A stretch of 64,000 nt of DNA. It comes from Armillaria gallica. Taxonomy: Eukaryota > Basidiomycota > Agaricomycetes > Agaricales > Physalacriaceae. Both the position numbers and the translations under genes were made by a program. The stretch lies in the NCBI GenBank assembly GCA_037576215.1, contig JBANDB010000001.1, positions 5,208,001 through 5,272,000 on the forward strand. Direction: 5' to 3'. Under the pieces are notes generated by a model. That model was not told the origin of the DNA, searched no databases, and saw only the letters and a program-made list of their open reading frames with translations. Numbering within the stretch: the stretch's first letter is position 1; every line of letters begins with the position of its first letter. This document shows, piece after piece, positions 44,093 through 55,777 of this stretch.

Positions 44093-46317
44093 TTAATGGG
44101 CCAGAGAAATGTGTATAGGAAGCGTTGCAGCCTCACCGGCGACGAAGGGCTGAAGCGAAGGCGATAGCATCTTATCAATTTTGACCCCCGAGTCTTTAAA
44201 CTCGAATTTCCTAACCATAACAGCGAGGAGCATCTTAACCTGCATCACACCTAACGGAATATTGAGCGAAATTTCTAAGATACGCGAAGAAGGGCGACGG
44301 ACCCAAACGCCATCCGATGCACACGCGAGGACCATCGGCAAAGGTAGACACGTTGCTCCATGGTCCACGCGGGAGGTCGTTGGATGGTGGTACGCCATCT
44401 GACGTCATCCACCGCTCCGGGACGAACTCCTGGGCATTGGGACCCCATGTTGCGGTATTAGTGTTCAAAAGTGTATAGGGTATAGTGAATTCCTGCAGTA
44501 ATGCGGGTTTCAGTCGATAAGATAGATGGGGGTTTATAAACGGACACATACATCGCCTGCTCTTACGGGAAGGGCGGTAATAGTCTCACCGGTTTGTAGT
44601 GTGACAGGTCTGCGTAAAGGAATAGTATCGTCGCAAATGGCTACACGGTGCGTATCCGAAGCTGAGGGGTGCAAGCGAAGACTACAACGGTGAGAGTCAA
44701 TGCCGATAGGGTAACGACTCAATACTTGGATCTATTAACAGACCTTTCACGTGTAACAGCATCAAGGTACGGCAAGTTCTCGATGGTCTTCCAGACCAGT
44801 TCAGCAGCAAGGAGCTCTTCTCGAAGCTTGGTCTGCGCCTCCATATTATGTGCTAAGTCGAGCAGAATGAACATTACAACTCCCGACGAGGTTTCGAAAC
44901 CAGCCATTCTGAGAGACCTGTCAACCAAAGCAATTTCCCAAGCAGGAGGAATAGTTACAGAAGGGTTGTGATCTGTACAAGGTATTAGAACACGAAGAAA
45001 AGGAAAGCAGAGATTGGCTAACATTGTCAATCAACTGTTGATTAGATAGCTTCACTCCTGGATTTGCTTTACCTTCCCATGATTCCCTCACAAGGATAGA
45101 GAAGATATCTCGTCCATCAAGGTTTGAAGGCTGTTTCAATAGCTCTGCGGCCACTCGTTGGATCGCTTTCTTCGCAAATCCATCCTCTTGGAAAGCCTCG
45201 ATCGGGAGCCTTGCAATCCAGGGAAACATTCCGATCAATCTAGGCGCTAGGAAGGCCGGGAATGTGGCGTATTTGTGAACATCTTTACGCCAAGATCCAA
45301 GGATAGCCTGTATGTCTGAATTTTCATAGCCAAAGTCACGTCCAAAACCAACTCGACATATGGTCTCAAGCCTAAGAGGAAATGGGTTAAATTCTGAGGA
45401 AAAAGTAAGATTTAGAAGACGTACGCGCAGGCCGGGATGTACAAACTAAGATTGAATACTCCCTCACTAATATCTTCTTGAAGTTCACTTGCTAATCTAG
45501 AAGCGCACTTGTCAAATCTTAACACGTCATCCCACTCGAAAAGGGGAGCGCGACGAAAACCTTTTCGGCACATTGTAAAACATCGTCAGCCATGCCATTG
45601 ACCGCAGAAAGCCTATATGATGTAGTTGCATAAGCAATCCTAATAGAAGTGACAAGAACTTGCGTGAAGGCAGGCACTAGAAGCCTGCGCTGGAACTTGT
45701 GTTCTTCGCCTTCTGCCCAAACGATACCTCGACCAACAATCTTGACTACTACTGGTTCAAAGGCTGGAGACTTCACTGCCGTTTAACATGTAAGCGACCG
45801 TGGAGACACTTAAAAGACCCACATACAATAAGTATATGCGTTCTGGACGATGCCGGGTGAGATTTTTAGCCAAAGGCATATCTTGGTAGCGCACATACCT
45901 GAAAAATATGCTGTGCCACCAAATTATCTGCGACGATTACCTATATATGCGTTTTACCAATTAGCAAACTCGGGCAATCGATATGATACGCTGGAGTTTA
46001 GTACGTACGCGATCCCTTTGAAAGAGCGCCGCTTTGATCCTGAAAACTTGTCCCAGCGGACCTGCCCACCGCGTATACTCTGCGCTGGCCTCACCCTTGG
46101 CTACCCTGTATTCATGTCCCCACAGTATACTTGCCTCTTCAAGGGGCTAAGATAAGGGGGAGTTTGATCAGCTTGTATGCGCGTATTTCCGGCGAAACTG
46201 TCGACTCACAGCGACGGGAAGTCTACTAACTACCGAGCGCCTTTGAAAAAGACACTGGAGAAGGAGAGAAGCAGCGAGAAGAGCGATGCCCGCAGAAAGC
46301 GCTTGGATGGTGTACAT
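44093..46317 (-). CDS. Cytochrome P450 monooxygenase (3), duplicate B
   Basis: Paralogue of the P450 at 36028-38254 with matching exon structure. Start ATG 46317-46315 (MYTIQALSAGIALLAASLLL), then SILWGHEYRVAKGEASAEYT, SPAFEPVVVKIVGRGIVWAE, SRLASELQEDISEGV, MAGFETSSGVVMFILLDLAH, the spliced ExxR motif ESLRLHP, VPERWMTSDG and the haem motif FADGPRVCIGWRL. The final exon continues VMQVKMLLAVMVRKFEFKDS and ends LPIHISLAH with stop at 44095-44093. All catalytic P450 motifs are present. Compared with copy A the haem loop differs (FADGPRVC versus FGDGPHAC) and the C-terminus is four residues shorter. Both copies read as functional, so sub-functionalisation is possible. Confidence 0.85.
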
Positions 46318-47112
46318 GACCGTCACTGAAGCGAGGCTACACTTTGAGAACGACGCTGTTATAAATGTTTTGTCTTCTGAGGTTCTGATGGGAGTAACGC
46401 AGATGATGGCCGTTCTGTTACGCCCTAAGGAGAAAAAGTAAAGGCAGGTTCAATGGTGAAGTAACTTGACTGAATTCCAACCATACCACTACACACCGTG
46501 ATTAATACATTACTGCTCGATACTCGGAGCCGTAGTGGTGCAGGATTGTATAAAGTAAGCACAGATAACGAAGATCCTTGTTTTGAAACCTAGAATGGAT
46601 CAGTACCGGCTCTTATTGATCAATTGCCGAGGCACGAACGAGGAACAATTCATCTCGCCGGCAGTATCATTCATTCAAGTACGCGCCATACAGTGCCAAG
46701 TCGATGAGATGCCACGATTTATTGTGGTCGTCAGTTGTGAAGTGGTGGTGGCGGTGGTGGTAGATTAAAAGGACCATGATGGTAAGAGCGACAGTCGACG
46801 CGACCGAATGCTGATGCTCACACGTGGTTGCCCGATATTAAGTAACTTAAACACGAACATCGTCAGATAACAACCCGGCAAGGCCAACGGGGAACGCGTG
46901 ACCGTATGGCGCCAAGCAGCCGCGATTTCATGAATCATAAATAATAATGATAAATATTGACGATAAGATGTCCATTGGATACATAGAAGTCCTTCATCTG
47001 TCGGTACATGAAGCTTTGAAGATGGGTATGGGATTGTGGGATATATAACAGCGGAAATAGTGGTAGATCGACTTGAAGACCTCGTGCGACACCACCGAGC
47101 CATTCGGTTTCG
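46318..47112. promoter_or_regulatory. P450-B upstream region, duplicated
   Basis: Counterpart of 38255-39067 with small indels and substitutions. It would contain the promoter of P450 copy B. No coding sequence recognised. Confidence 0.5.
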
Positions 47113-47924
47113 TCACTCCTGGGAGATATATATCTTCCGGAGCTGGTCCTCGGTGGCTTGTTCGTCGCAGATGGGACATGCCGATGTATATTTCAGGGCA
47201 GCGCGGATGCACCGTACGCAATACACATGTCCGCACGGAGTCGCGCAGAGGGTCGTGTGCTCTTTTTCGCACATCGGACACGAGAAGGAAGACGTCTCTT
47301 CAACGTCTTCTTCATCGCTCTCCTCTCCATCGTCGGTCGCCGCATCATTCTGGAAAACCGATGTTAGGACCAGGTGGCGAACAGGAGAAAAGACTACTCA
47401 CAAATGACGGCGGCAACCTGAGATACTCCGGGTCTTCAAAGTCGTACTCATTGCTGTCTTCCCAGGAAGTATCGAGGGGCTCGTCTCCTGATTCGGAGAC
47501 TTCATCGGGATACTCCTCTTCGCCCCTCTCATCCTCCCAGCCGTCTTCGAGGTCATAATAATCCTCTTCTTCAGAGTCGTCGTCGTCGCTGTCATCGTCA
47601 TCGGAGCCATGGACTTGCTCCATGTGGACGCGAAAGCCTGCCGCTGTACGGCAGTGCTTGTCGCAGGGCACGCAGTAATGATGATTCGGTGCCGTGACGC
47701 AGTGCTAAGAAGGAAAGGGACACGTTAGTGTACTCGACAAGCGTAGAAAGACAATAACTTACAAGACGAAGAATTTGGCCATTCAAAAATCGACGGCCAC
47801 ATCTCCAACATTCGGGATGGTCGTTGGAGTTCATAATGTGCTCGGCTCGTTGCCGTTTATCGAAGAAGTACTCGTCGCACAACGCGCAGTACACTCCGTC
47901 CATACGTATCATATCGGTAGACAT
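47113..47924 (-). CDS. C2H2/RING protein, duplicate B
   Basis: Near-identical twin of the gene at 39068-39879, with the same three exons. It starts MSTDMIRMDGVYCALCDEYF, has the same acidic middle, and ends with the same RING (SCPMCEKE, CGHVYCVRCI, SACPICDE, QLRKIYISQE). Exon 2 (about 310 nt) differs by only one or two bases, and intron 1 by about three, whereas intron 2 differs at roughly a sixth of its positions. A few exon 3 changes alter single residues (for example an alanine-rich stretch near the second RING knuckle). Start ATG 47924-47922; stop TGA 47115-47113. Function as for copy A: a probable small E3 ligase with an N-terminal C2H2 module. Confidence 0.86.
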
Positions 47925-48747
47925 GATGATAGATGATAACTGTTGTTGATGGTGGTTGTTGTTGGTTGTTCAAAGTGTTGTATTTGTGAGGATCCAGGCT
48001 GCAAAGCGCACTGGCTTTATACCTTTCGTTCGTATGCGCTTGTTTTGTCAAGTCTTAGACACGAATTCCGGAGAAACAAGTACCGGTTCTTCGAATATGG
48101 CCCCTCTTGTCGAAAGGAGGCTTTTTTCTTTCCACGGAAGTATCGTCTGCGATCGGTTAAAAAGAGCCACCGCTGGACACAGTTTCGAACGGCGGTGAAT
48201 CCTTGACCGGCGGCAGCTTTAGGCAACCAGTGCGGCATGATCCTGTCTGAGACGAAGAGTAAAAGTGAGGCTCTCCGTTGTGCTCGATAGCTTCCGTTCC
48301 TCCATCCCCGTAGCAACGTAGGTCTCACCAATGTCTAAGAGTGCGATATGCCGGCGAAACAACTTGGTAAAATCACCGGTTTCTCCTGGAAGTACAACTT
48401 CTTGTACTGGATCGTCGCTGTCGATTAGGCTGGGAGTCCAGAATGCAGACGTTAGTGGATGTGGCGTCGTGGAGCAAGTAAAAATACCTTTGAAGTGCTG
48501 GATTATCCATGGTCAACAGACACAGGAGCGGACCACATGAGCAATGTATTCTGACGAATCTATGAGCGATGGCTTGACCAGGACGGCGGCCGCACGAAGC
48601 TTCAAGTTCTAGCGTAAGAACAGCGCAGCTAACGACCCAAGGGCCTCGATCACAAAATCAAGAATACGGCACTCCTACAGGAATGCTAAAATGGAACCAC
48701 TATCAGCAGATGGGGAGGAAAACGAACTGCCGGGATGCATACCGTCC

Positions 48748-49690
48748 TTAAGGAACGATTTTCCTCAACTGCTGTGATGAGGTAGGTTTGCCACACGACT
48801 CATTTAAATGCATATAGTAATGATACTGGGTCGCTGAGGACGCTCGGATGTCACAAATCACGTCTCCGTTGGGATACAGCAACTCCTTGTCGCGGACAAC
48901 AAGCTGACATGTTATTGAACGCAAACTACTGCTGAGAATCAATAATGAAAGGACTTGAAGAACAAACTGTGACACGTACTGTCATTCCCTGTACCATTTC
49001 CAGGCCCCGCATGAGCGTCCGCTGTTCATAGAATTCCATTTCGCCGTTACTCTCTGGCTGTCTCAAATAAGGAAGTAATCATATACTCCAAAGTCATCAG
49101 TATCGTCAGTACACTTGGAAACGCTTTCGGATCCCCAATCTGCTACTAATATAGGCCATAGTCATCAGCCTCAATCAACCCAATCGTCTTTGCGGCTGTA
49201 AGCATGCCCTCGGACGCGACGCTGAGGCTCAGATCGTCCTGATGGGTCAAAACTGAGGCTGCATCTCGGATGGTATGCACACAACCTGGTGTGCAGAAGT
49301 AAAGAAGAATTAAAGAATCAACGACAACGAGAATGTTGTGCTGAAAACAAGAAGTCCGCTGATTCTTGGAGTCACGTGAGGACGTGGGTCCTTGTAGGTC
49401 CAGAGTTCTACGTCTTCATTTCCAAGATCAAGTGCTCTGCTGTTGTTAGCAAAGGCAACATATCGCGTGAAGTAAGTGATCGATATCATGGTGTCTGCCC
49501 CGTCGGAAATGGCATTGAAACCGAGTCCTTGGCCCTGGTCACCAGCTACTGTGAATGAGACTGGAGTAACGTTGATGTGCCGGACCTGCTAACCTCGTGC
49601 GAGACCACAAGATCAGTACCATCCATATCACAAGACGAGAAGTCTCCTTATCGCGGCTTCCCACTTATCATAGAATTGATGTTATCTTGA
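48748..49690 (-). CDS. Unidentified candidate gene, fragmentary
   Basis: Several minus-strand segments look coding and could be exons of one gene. From the 5' end: CDMDGTDLVVSHE (near 49600), NVTPVSFTVAGDQGQGLGFN with ITYFTRYVAFANNSRALDLG (49400-49570), ASVLTHQDDLSLSVASEGML (near 49230), SNGEMEFYEQRTLMRGLEMV (near 49020), and LVVRDKELLYPNGDVICDIR with TQYHYYMHLNES (48790-48910). I could not verify the joins and see no start codon. The first fragment vaguely recalls VCBS/FG-GAP propeller repeats. It may be a decayed gene. No family is assigned. Confidence 0.3.
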
Positions 49691-49780
49691 CTCACTTTGG
49701 ATACCTATGCAGCCAGTAACGATATTCACGAAAATGATGTATTACAATTCCCTTCATACACACTGCACGGTGAGAACAAT

Positions 49781-50807
49781 TCATCCTCTGACCCTCACGA
49801 CTTTCCGCTTGCCCTTCTGTGCGCCACCGGGCAATCCAGGGGCACCGGGAGCAGAACCAGGAGCAGCGTTGGCTTCTTGGGCAGTCATGCCAGCCTTGAC
49901 AGTCTCTATCAGGACACCCGTGGATATAGCGGGAGAGTAGGGCGATACGCGGCTGGCGAGGGGAGGATGAGGTTCCGGGGGTATGGGGGGTCGTCTACCG
50001 CTAGTCTTAGTCAACTGTGGCGCTGAAGGTGACTTGGATTTGGTCGTTGCGGGTTGCTTGCCCTTTGTCGATGCCGACGTCGTTGTATGCGGCTTTGGCG
50101 CAGGAACAACCGGCTCGACCTTGGCTGGAGAAGTGTTGTAGGGAGGTTTAGGGATATTCTCTGGCTTTAGGCGCTGTATCTGTATGCACACCATCTCCAA
50201 AAGCTGCTTCTCTGCGCAATAAGTTAGGAACGTAGCCCGACGTCGACGAGGTCGAGGGGCACTTACTGGTCTGGATGGTGGGATTCATGAGCCGACCGTC
50301 CTTCTTCCACAGCACCCTGACCCGGCCTGGGTTCTCCCAATCTCGAGGGTGGGCTTTGTTCACTTCGTGGAGGGTGCCCAGACCAAGTCGGTTCGTAGCT
50401 TCTGCAATGTCTTTGCTAAGAGGCCACCACACGCTCTTTTCGCGCGCTACCCGACGCTGGCCAGTACCATAAGGACGCTTTGCGTCGATATATATTGGAT
50501 ATATACATGTCCACCTGGTGATGCATGAGAAGGATAAGGGGTATACAAGTAGATAAACGTACTTCTTATAGGGCGTAATGTCCGTCACTGCGTTCTTTGA
50601 ATTCACACTGTCAGACGACGTGGGCATGAACTGTGACGACGCCGACGACGCAGGTCCTGCACGCGGAGAAGGAAAGTCAAAGTCGTCATCCGAATTTATT
50701 TCCTCTAGTAGAGGGCCGTTGTATCCAGTGTTGGGAAGAGGCTGGCTGGGCAACGGCAGGTCGGTGTCGTCGTCGAACTCCTCGACTACAGCTGTTCTGC
50801 GGGACAT
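49781..50807 (-). CDS. SEC65: SRP19/Sec65 subunit of the signal recognition particle
   Basis: This is the SRP19 homologue, which binds SRP RNA and helps assemble SRP54 for co-translational targeting to the ER. ATG 50807-50805 (MSRRTAVVEEFDDDTDLPLP) opens an acidic, Ser-rich N-terminus. After one intron comes the SRP19 domain: CIYPIYIDAKRPYGTGQRRV, WWPLSKDIAEATNRLGL and NPGRVRVLWKKDGRLMNP. A second intron leads to KQLLEMVCIQIQRLKPENIP and a basic, Pro/Ser/Lys-rich tail ending QKGKRKVVRVRG at 49781. The domain order and the lysine-rich end match Sec65. A second in-frame ATG lies 30 nt upstream (50837). About 300 residues. It is divergent from the small membrane-protein gene at 51039, with about 230 bp between them. 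Confidence 0.93.
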
Positions 50808-51038
50808 GACGGGCGCTAGATGGTGGTATGCGATCAAGAGTAAAGTGCGACGAGCGACGCCGTAATTCCCACGTGGTCGTCGCCCCCTTCGTCGTCGACC
50901 CTCACGTTCATGCTGCTCAGATGCATCTCTCGCCGCCGTCGTTGGCGTACATCATGACCTTATTTCTGTACGGACTACTCTCGTACTACGGCATGCCGGT
51001 GCTCATGATAGAAATACAGGACATGCCTTTTTCATGCT

Positions 51039-51496
51039 GTGTCCGGACAAGAAACTCCACCCAGCACGCCAGGAAACAGCTCGCAGTCTCATATGATATG
51101 CCAGCCCTTTGGCGTCTGCGAGCCTTGCCCATCGGCGGCAGTGAGTAGGCTTCGCCGTCGTTATCGCCTACGAATACTGAACCGCAGCAATAGCTCAGCC
51201 AACCATTCTGCCAACCGTTCGGGAATCGTCGATTAATGCATTGTACAGAGGAAAGCACATCGCCTGAAGTAACCCCACCAAATACAAGAACAACACCAGA
51301 GGGAGAGCATCTCGTCTGGGAGCCCTGCGGACGGATAGTAGGGAAGGAGCGAGCAGATTTCTATGAATTTGTGGCCTGTAACCTGTTGTTTGCTATCGCG
51401 TCCCTCTTCATCCTATTCGCAAGATCCCGGCGGCTACAGCTCATTCACGCTCGGCAGCTGGCTGCGAGAATAGGGCTAAGCAGAGGCAGACGTTGA
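51039..51496 (+). CDS. Small cysteine-rich single-helix protein
   Basis: Two exons are plain: SQSHMICQPFGVCEPCPSAA and, after an intron (GTGAGTAGG..AATAG), LSQPFCQPFGNRRLMHC, then a proline/threonine-rich stretch, WEPCGRIVGKERADFYEFVA, one transmembrane helix (NLLFAIASLFILFARS), and a basic tail ending at 51496. The CQPFGxC..CQPFGNRR pairing looks like two half-sites of a conserved cysteine motif. The frame opens at a GTG (51039) after an apparent acceptor, so a small upstream first exon carrying the true ATG is likely. I recognise the pattern as a conserved fungal protein but cannot name it. Total about 120-140 residues. Confidence 0.6.
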
Positions 51497-51991
51497 CGAG
51501 CGTTGTAATTGTAAGCCTTCCTTCTTTCAATGATGTTTCCGATTTATTGACAGTTTGAGTCCAGTATTACTTTACTTTGTCGGACAGAATAGAATAATAT
51601 GTCAGATCCACTATTTTCACGGTGAACCTCTCGAACACAAGCTTCCAATGCAGCCAAACTGAAAGTCCCTTCGATGTCAAGAGCAATGCAAGCCACTGTC
51701 AGGCAAGGTGGTGTCTCCATATCACGACAATAATAGAGCCTTTGTTGAATCGTTGCCAGTCCTCGGTTAAAATTACCAGGATTCTTCTGAGACAATACAC
51801 GGCAATCACCAATTTCATCTCCCATTGTTCGACAGGCACAATGGCGTAAGGTCGGCCGCGTGGTCTGGCCGCACCTCGGATGGTACAAATAGGACAGGCG
51901 TCCTTGTCAAATACACGTTCTGTTGGCCTATTAAACCCGTCGATCGAAATTTTCCCTTCAACTTTCTTTTCCTTTCACGCTCACTTGCACG
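51497..51991. other. Promoter region of the chitinase
   Basis: No coding sequence supported. A pyrimidine-rich stretch with TTTCCTTTCACGC just before the ATG fits a fungal leader. Confidence 0.4.
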
Positions 51992-53628
51992 ATGATGACG
52001 ATGCTTCCCATTCTCTTACTGCCATTCTTTCCTCTTGCTTTGGCAGCCCCGTACTGTGCCCTGACTCGAACAGCTGGCCCTGTTTCCGCTACTTCGTCTG
52101 CTTCCACTCCAGCCACGACGTCGAAATGCACCTCTAGCCTCAGCAACAGAGCCACCACGAATGACACTTCTGACTTCCTGGCTGCCGCATGGTATCCTGG
52201 CTGGCTGGAAAATTACACACCAGCCGATATCCCATGGGAAAAATACACCCAGATGACATTTGCCTTTGCGTGCGTTTAGTCTTCTTTTAATAAAGTCAAT
52301 CTCATTCATTTCTGGTCAGCACCACTACGTTCGATCCATCCGTGATTGCTTTGGACTCTCTGAGTGAATCAAGGCTTCCCGACTTTGTTGCAAATGCTCA
52401 GCAAAACGTGAGTATCGGTCCGTCCTTCGGACTTTTTGTCCTCTGACCTGAGCGACAGAATGTCACCGCCCTATTATCCATCGGTGGTTGGACGGGGTCC
52501 CGGGGTTATTCCCTAGCAGTCGCCACCGCCGAGAACCGCACCGATTTCATCCAGGCCATCGTCAAACTTGTCAACACCTACAATTTGAGTGGTATCGACT
52601 TTGACTGGGAGTATCCTAACAAGGACGGTATCGGGTGCAACGTCGTGTCGCCCGACGACTCCGCCAACTTCCTCACTTTCCTTCAAGAACTTCGTCAAGA
52701 TGAGACTGGCTCCAAGTTGTACCTCTCAGCCGCTGTCGGCATCACTCCTTTCGCTGGTTCTGATGGCGAACCGTTGACTGATGTCTCCGGGTTTGCAAAG
52801 TATCTGGACCACATCGGTACGTGTTTGAGTTCGTAGCGAGGATACCATGAGATCTCATGTGGTTGTGTGATTCAAATTAAATAGCTATCATGGCTTACGA
52901 CATTTGGGGCTCATGGTCCGCTACTGCTGGCCCTAACGCTCCTCTCAACGATACATGTGCCACGAACGGAGTGGGTTCCGTCGTTTCAGCAGTCAAAGCA
53001 TGGACAACTGCTGGGTTCCCTGCCAGTCAGGTATGTCTGTTCCTGACAGATCAATTACCCACGAGGCTGACTGCTTGACTTCGAAGATTGCTGTGGGTGT
53101 TGCATCGTATGGCCACAGCTTCCACGTTGACAAGTCCAACGCGCTCGCTTCCAACGGGTCTTTGGAGCTCTACCCGAAGTTCGACGCATCGCAGCAACCG
53201 GCTGGTGATAGTGATAATACCACCACCACCACCACTCAAGCCACCGACATCTGTGGTAACCCCGCCGGCGGGGTCAGCGGTATCTTCAACTTCTGGGGTC
53301 TCATTGATGGAGGTTTCCTCACCGCAAATGGCACAGCCGCTCAGGGGATAGATTACATCTTGGATGATTGCAGTCAGACTGTGAGTTGTTCTCTTCTCTA
53401 CGGTGTATCGTGCAGTGCTGACTCTCCACTTAGCCCTATGTGTACAACCCAACATCCCAAGTGATGGTCTCCTTTGATGATGCTACGTCTTTTGCCGCCA
53501 AGGGCCGGTACATCAGTGACACCGGATTGAAGGGCTTCGCGATGTGGAACGTCGCTGGTGATTCGAATGATATATTGCTCGATGCAATTAACGAAGCCCT
53601 TGGTACGACCGTCGATGATGAATGTTAG
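51992..53628 (+). CDS. Secreted GH18 chitinase
   Basis: This is a glycoside hydrolase family 18 endochitinase. ATG 51992 opens a signal peptide (MMTMLPILLLPFFPLALAAP), then a Ser/Thr-rich linker with CTSSLSNRATTNDTS. The TIM-barrel follows: FLAAAWYPGWLENYTPADIP, MTFAFATTTFDPS, LLSIGGWTGSRGYS (substrate strand), the catalytic DxxDxDxE motif in LSGIDFDWEYP (Glu is the acid/base), YLSAAVGITPFAG, AIMAYDIWGSW, VGVASYGHSFHV, and the C-terminal GLKGFAMWNVAGDS. About six short introns. Stop TAG at 53626-53628. It ends VDDEC with no carbohydrate-binding module after the barrel. Roughly 450 residues, intact. Such enzymes act in cell-wall remodelling or on exogenous chitin. Confidence 0.93.
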
Positions 53629-54128
53629 TAACAACTGTTGCTTGTTTTCTTTTTGTATCCTTGTTGTCATTTATGTAGCGATAGTAGCATTAGGCTGGCC
53701 CTCACGTCATACACGAGTAATTCACTGTTAGTATTAGTAAATAAATAATTTGCGGAAAGATCCTGGAGTGAATGAATGGTGCGCACGCGCAATGTTGGCA
53801 CCTTTTGGTACATCACCCGGCTGGCCTACAACAGTGCTACGGCATCTTATATTCTGCGATGTTACTCCCACCGTCACACATTTTTGCGAAGTTTTCAGGG
53901 CTAAAACGTGAGTTGTCCACGAGAATTGTTGATGAAGTCGTGGGGACTCGCATTTCACTCGTGCTGACGGTAGTTTAATAAATCTGTAATGAAACGATGC
54001 CTCCGAGGTAGCCAACCAGAATAGACTTAGTCCCCTGACTTCGGGTGGGAAAAGCCTGATGATAGCACGACTTCTTACAGTTTTATTATTGTACAAGGTG
54101 TAAATGCATCCTATAGTTGAATAAATAA
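53629..54128. other. Spacer between convergent genes
   Basis: 3' flanks of the chitinase and the fucosyltransferase-like gene. No feature recognised. Confidence 0.4.
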
Positions 54129-55777
54129 TCACAGCATCCTATTCAATCCCACATCAACACCTTTGGCTAACCTCAGCATCACAATGTTCCCCGTGAGACT
54201 CGAGAACCCATTCCCTATAAAAACCTCCGCCTTTTCCGCGATAGCCATATCCACCGCCCCACTAACATATTGCTCCTCCCTCGTTAAAGTTAAATCCTGA
54301 CTGCTCCCCAAACCTTCCCTTGCAGGCTCCCACCCGTCCGCTCGCAGTTCCGCCCACAACTCATCAAGCCACCACCGACGACCATTCGAAAGTAGATACA
54401 CTTTGGTCAATGATAGATGCGGGTTTTCTGCGCGAACGACGTTTAGGCGCTCGACTATTTCTGGAATGGTGGGGAGGCAGTGTGGGAGGTAGTGATGGTA
54501 TGAGTCGTTGTCGGGAGGAGGAGCGGATGGGTTGAATCCGAGTGGGTCAAAACGGTCGACAATACCGGGATATTGGTTCATGCCTTGATATGCTGTCCCG
54601 TGTTTGGACAGGTAGAGACAATGTCCAGAGTAGTCACCTCTCCTCAGATGAACCGCTACTACGCCAGACATGAGGTTCGGAGATGAGGAGGGTATGGGAT
54701 TAATTAATCCATTCATGTTCCGTTCGACAGCCGCTTCAACGAGATAGGACCACGCGAACTCCTTGAGGATAGGACTCGACGCAAGTACGTGGAACATGGA
54801 AATTACCCTTGGTGATCCAAACAATCTATGATTATAATTAAATAGAGTTAGCGGAGACATGGGATAACGATAAAATCGAGTACGAACAGATGATCAAATA
54901 CAACCCTCTCACTGAAGTCAACGACCACGCATGGCTCGTTTATCACTTCATCTCGTGACAACCAGTCTACCCACGTAGCCAAAAGTTCGTTTCCATCCAA
55001 AGTGTCGTCGCCTAAGCGAGGGACGTCAGCCGAGGTGAGCCGGACGCGTTTACTTTGCGGACAGACGGCGTCGAAATAGTCTAAGTGTACAGCGCGTAAA
55101 TATGTGTCGATACGCGCGTGAGAGTCTACGGGTAGTTCCAATGTGTGCTGGTTATGTGATGCTGATATTGGTCCGCCCGCGGTAGGACCAGAAATAAACG
55201 CGTTTAACGGCATCCGAGCGGGTCGGAGCGAGTAATCGTCGATAGTGAAAGGGAGGGGAGTGTGCGACCATGTGTAGTCACTAAATACGAAGGAACGGTT
55301 TGCCGCGTAGGCGATGTAAGATAGAAGGAGTCTACAACAAGTCAGTCGATGTAAGTTGGAACAAGGAATCACATACTCCTCTTGCAAGATGTTATTCAAG
55401 CCAAGACCCCATAGTGTCCCTTCGAAACGTAAATATCTTCTGTCGCCTATAGAATCGGTCGGAAATTGGTGTTGTGGTAGGTGTTGTTCGAAATCCCGTA
55501 CATCGCTGTACGAAGGTGGAACCAGCCAGCCTATGACGCATGTCACGACGAGAAGAAACGCAAGGCTGCTTCTCCGAAATGCAGCCGAGAAGAAGATGCG
55601 TGCGAGGAAGGCAAACGGATTTCGACGCAAAGAAAATCGTCGCTGGGCAATGGATGCATTGCCATCCGTGGGAAGTTGGTACGATTCATCATCGACATTC
55701 GGCAAGAGATCATAGTGGTAGGGCTTGTGGATGGATACGATTCCCCCGAAGAGATTGCGAAACGTAGCCCACTCCAT
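54129..55777 (-). CDS. Type II membrane O-fucosyltransferase-like protein
   Basis: ATG 55777-55775 ([20 protein letters not shown]). A cytoplasmic N-terminus of about 70 residues precedes a membrane anchor ([20 protein letters not shown]), placing the catalytic domain in the Golgi/ER lumen. The lumenal part begins [20 protein letters not shown], a fold mark of GDP-fucose O-fucosyltransferases, and after an intron that restores RLFGSPRVI contains the nucleotide-binding motif [15 protein letters not shown]. It ends with [20 protein letters not shown], a conserved C-terminal block of this family. About two introns and 530 residues; the stop is at 54129. Substrate and linkage cannot be read from the sequence. 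No damage seen. Confidence 0.85.

Larger units (their letters stand above)
44093..48490. repeat. Segmental duplication, copy B
   Basis: Second copy of the block at 36028-40463, with the same gene order (P450, spacer, C2H2/RING, short ORF) and strand. Divergence is uneven: P450 exons differ at roughly a fifth of residues, while the C2H2/RING exons are almost identical. Confidence 0.88.
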
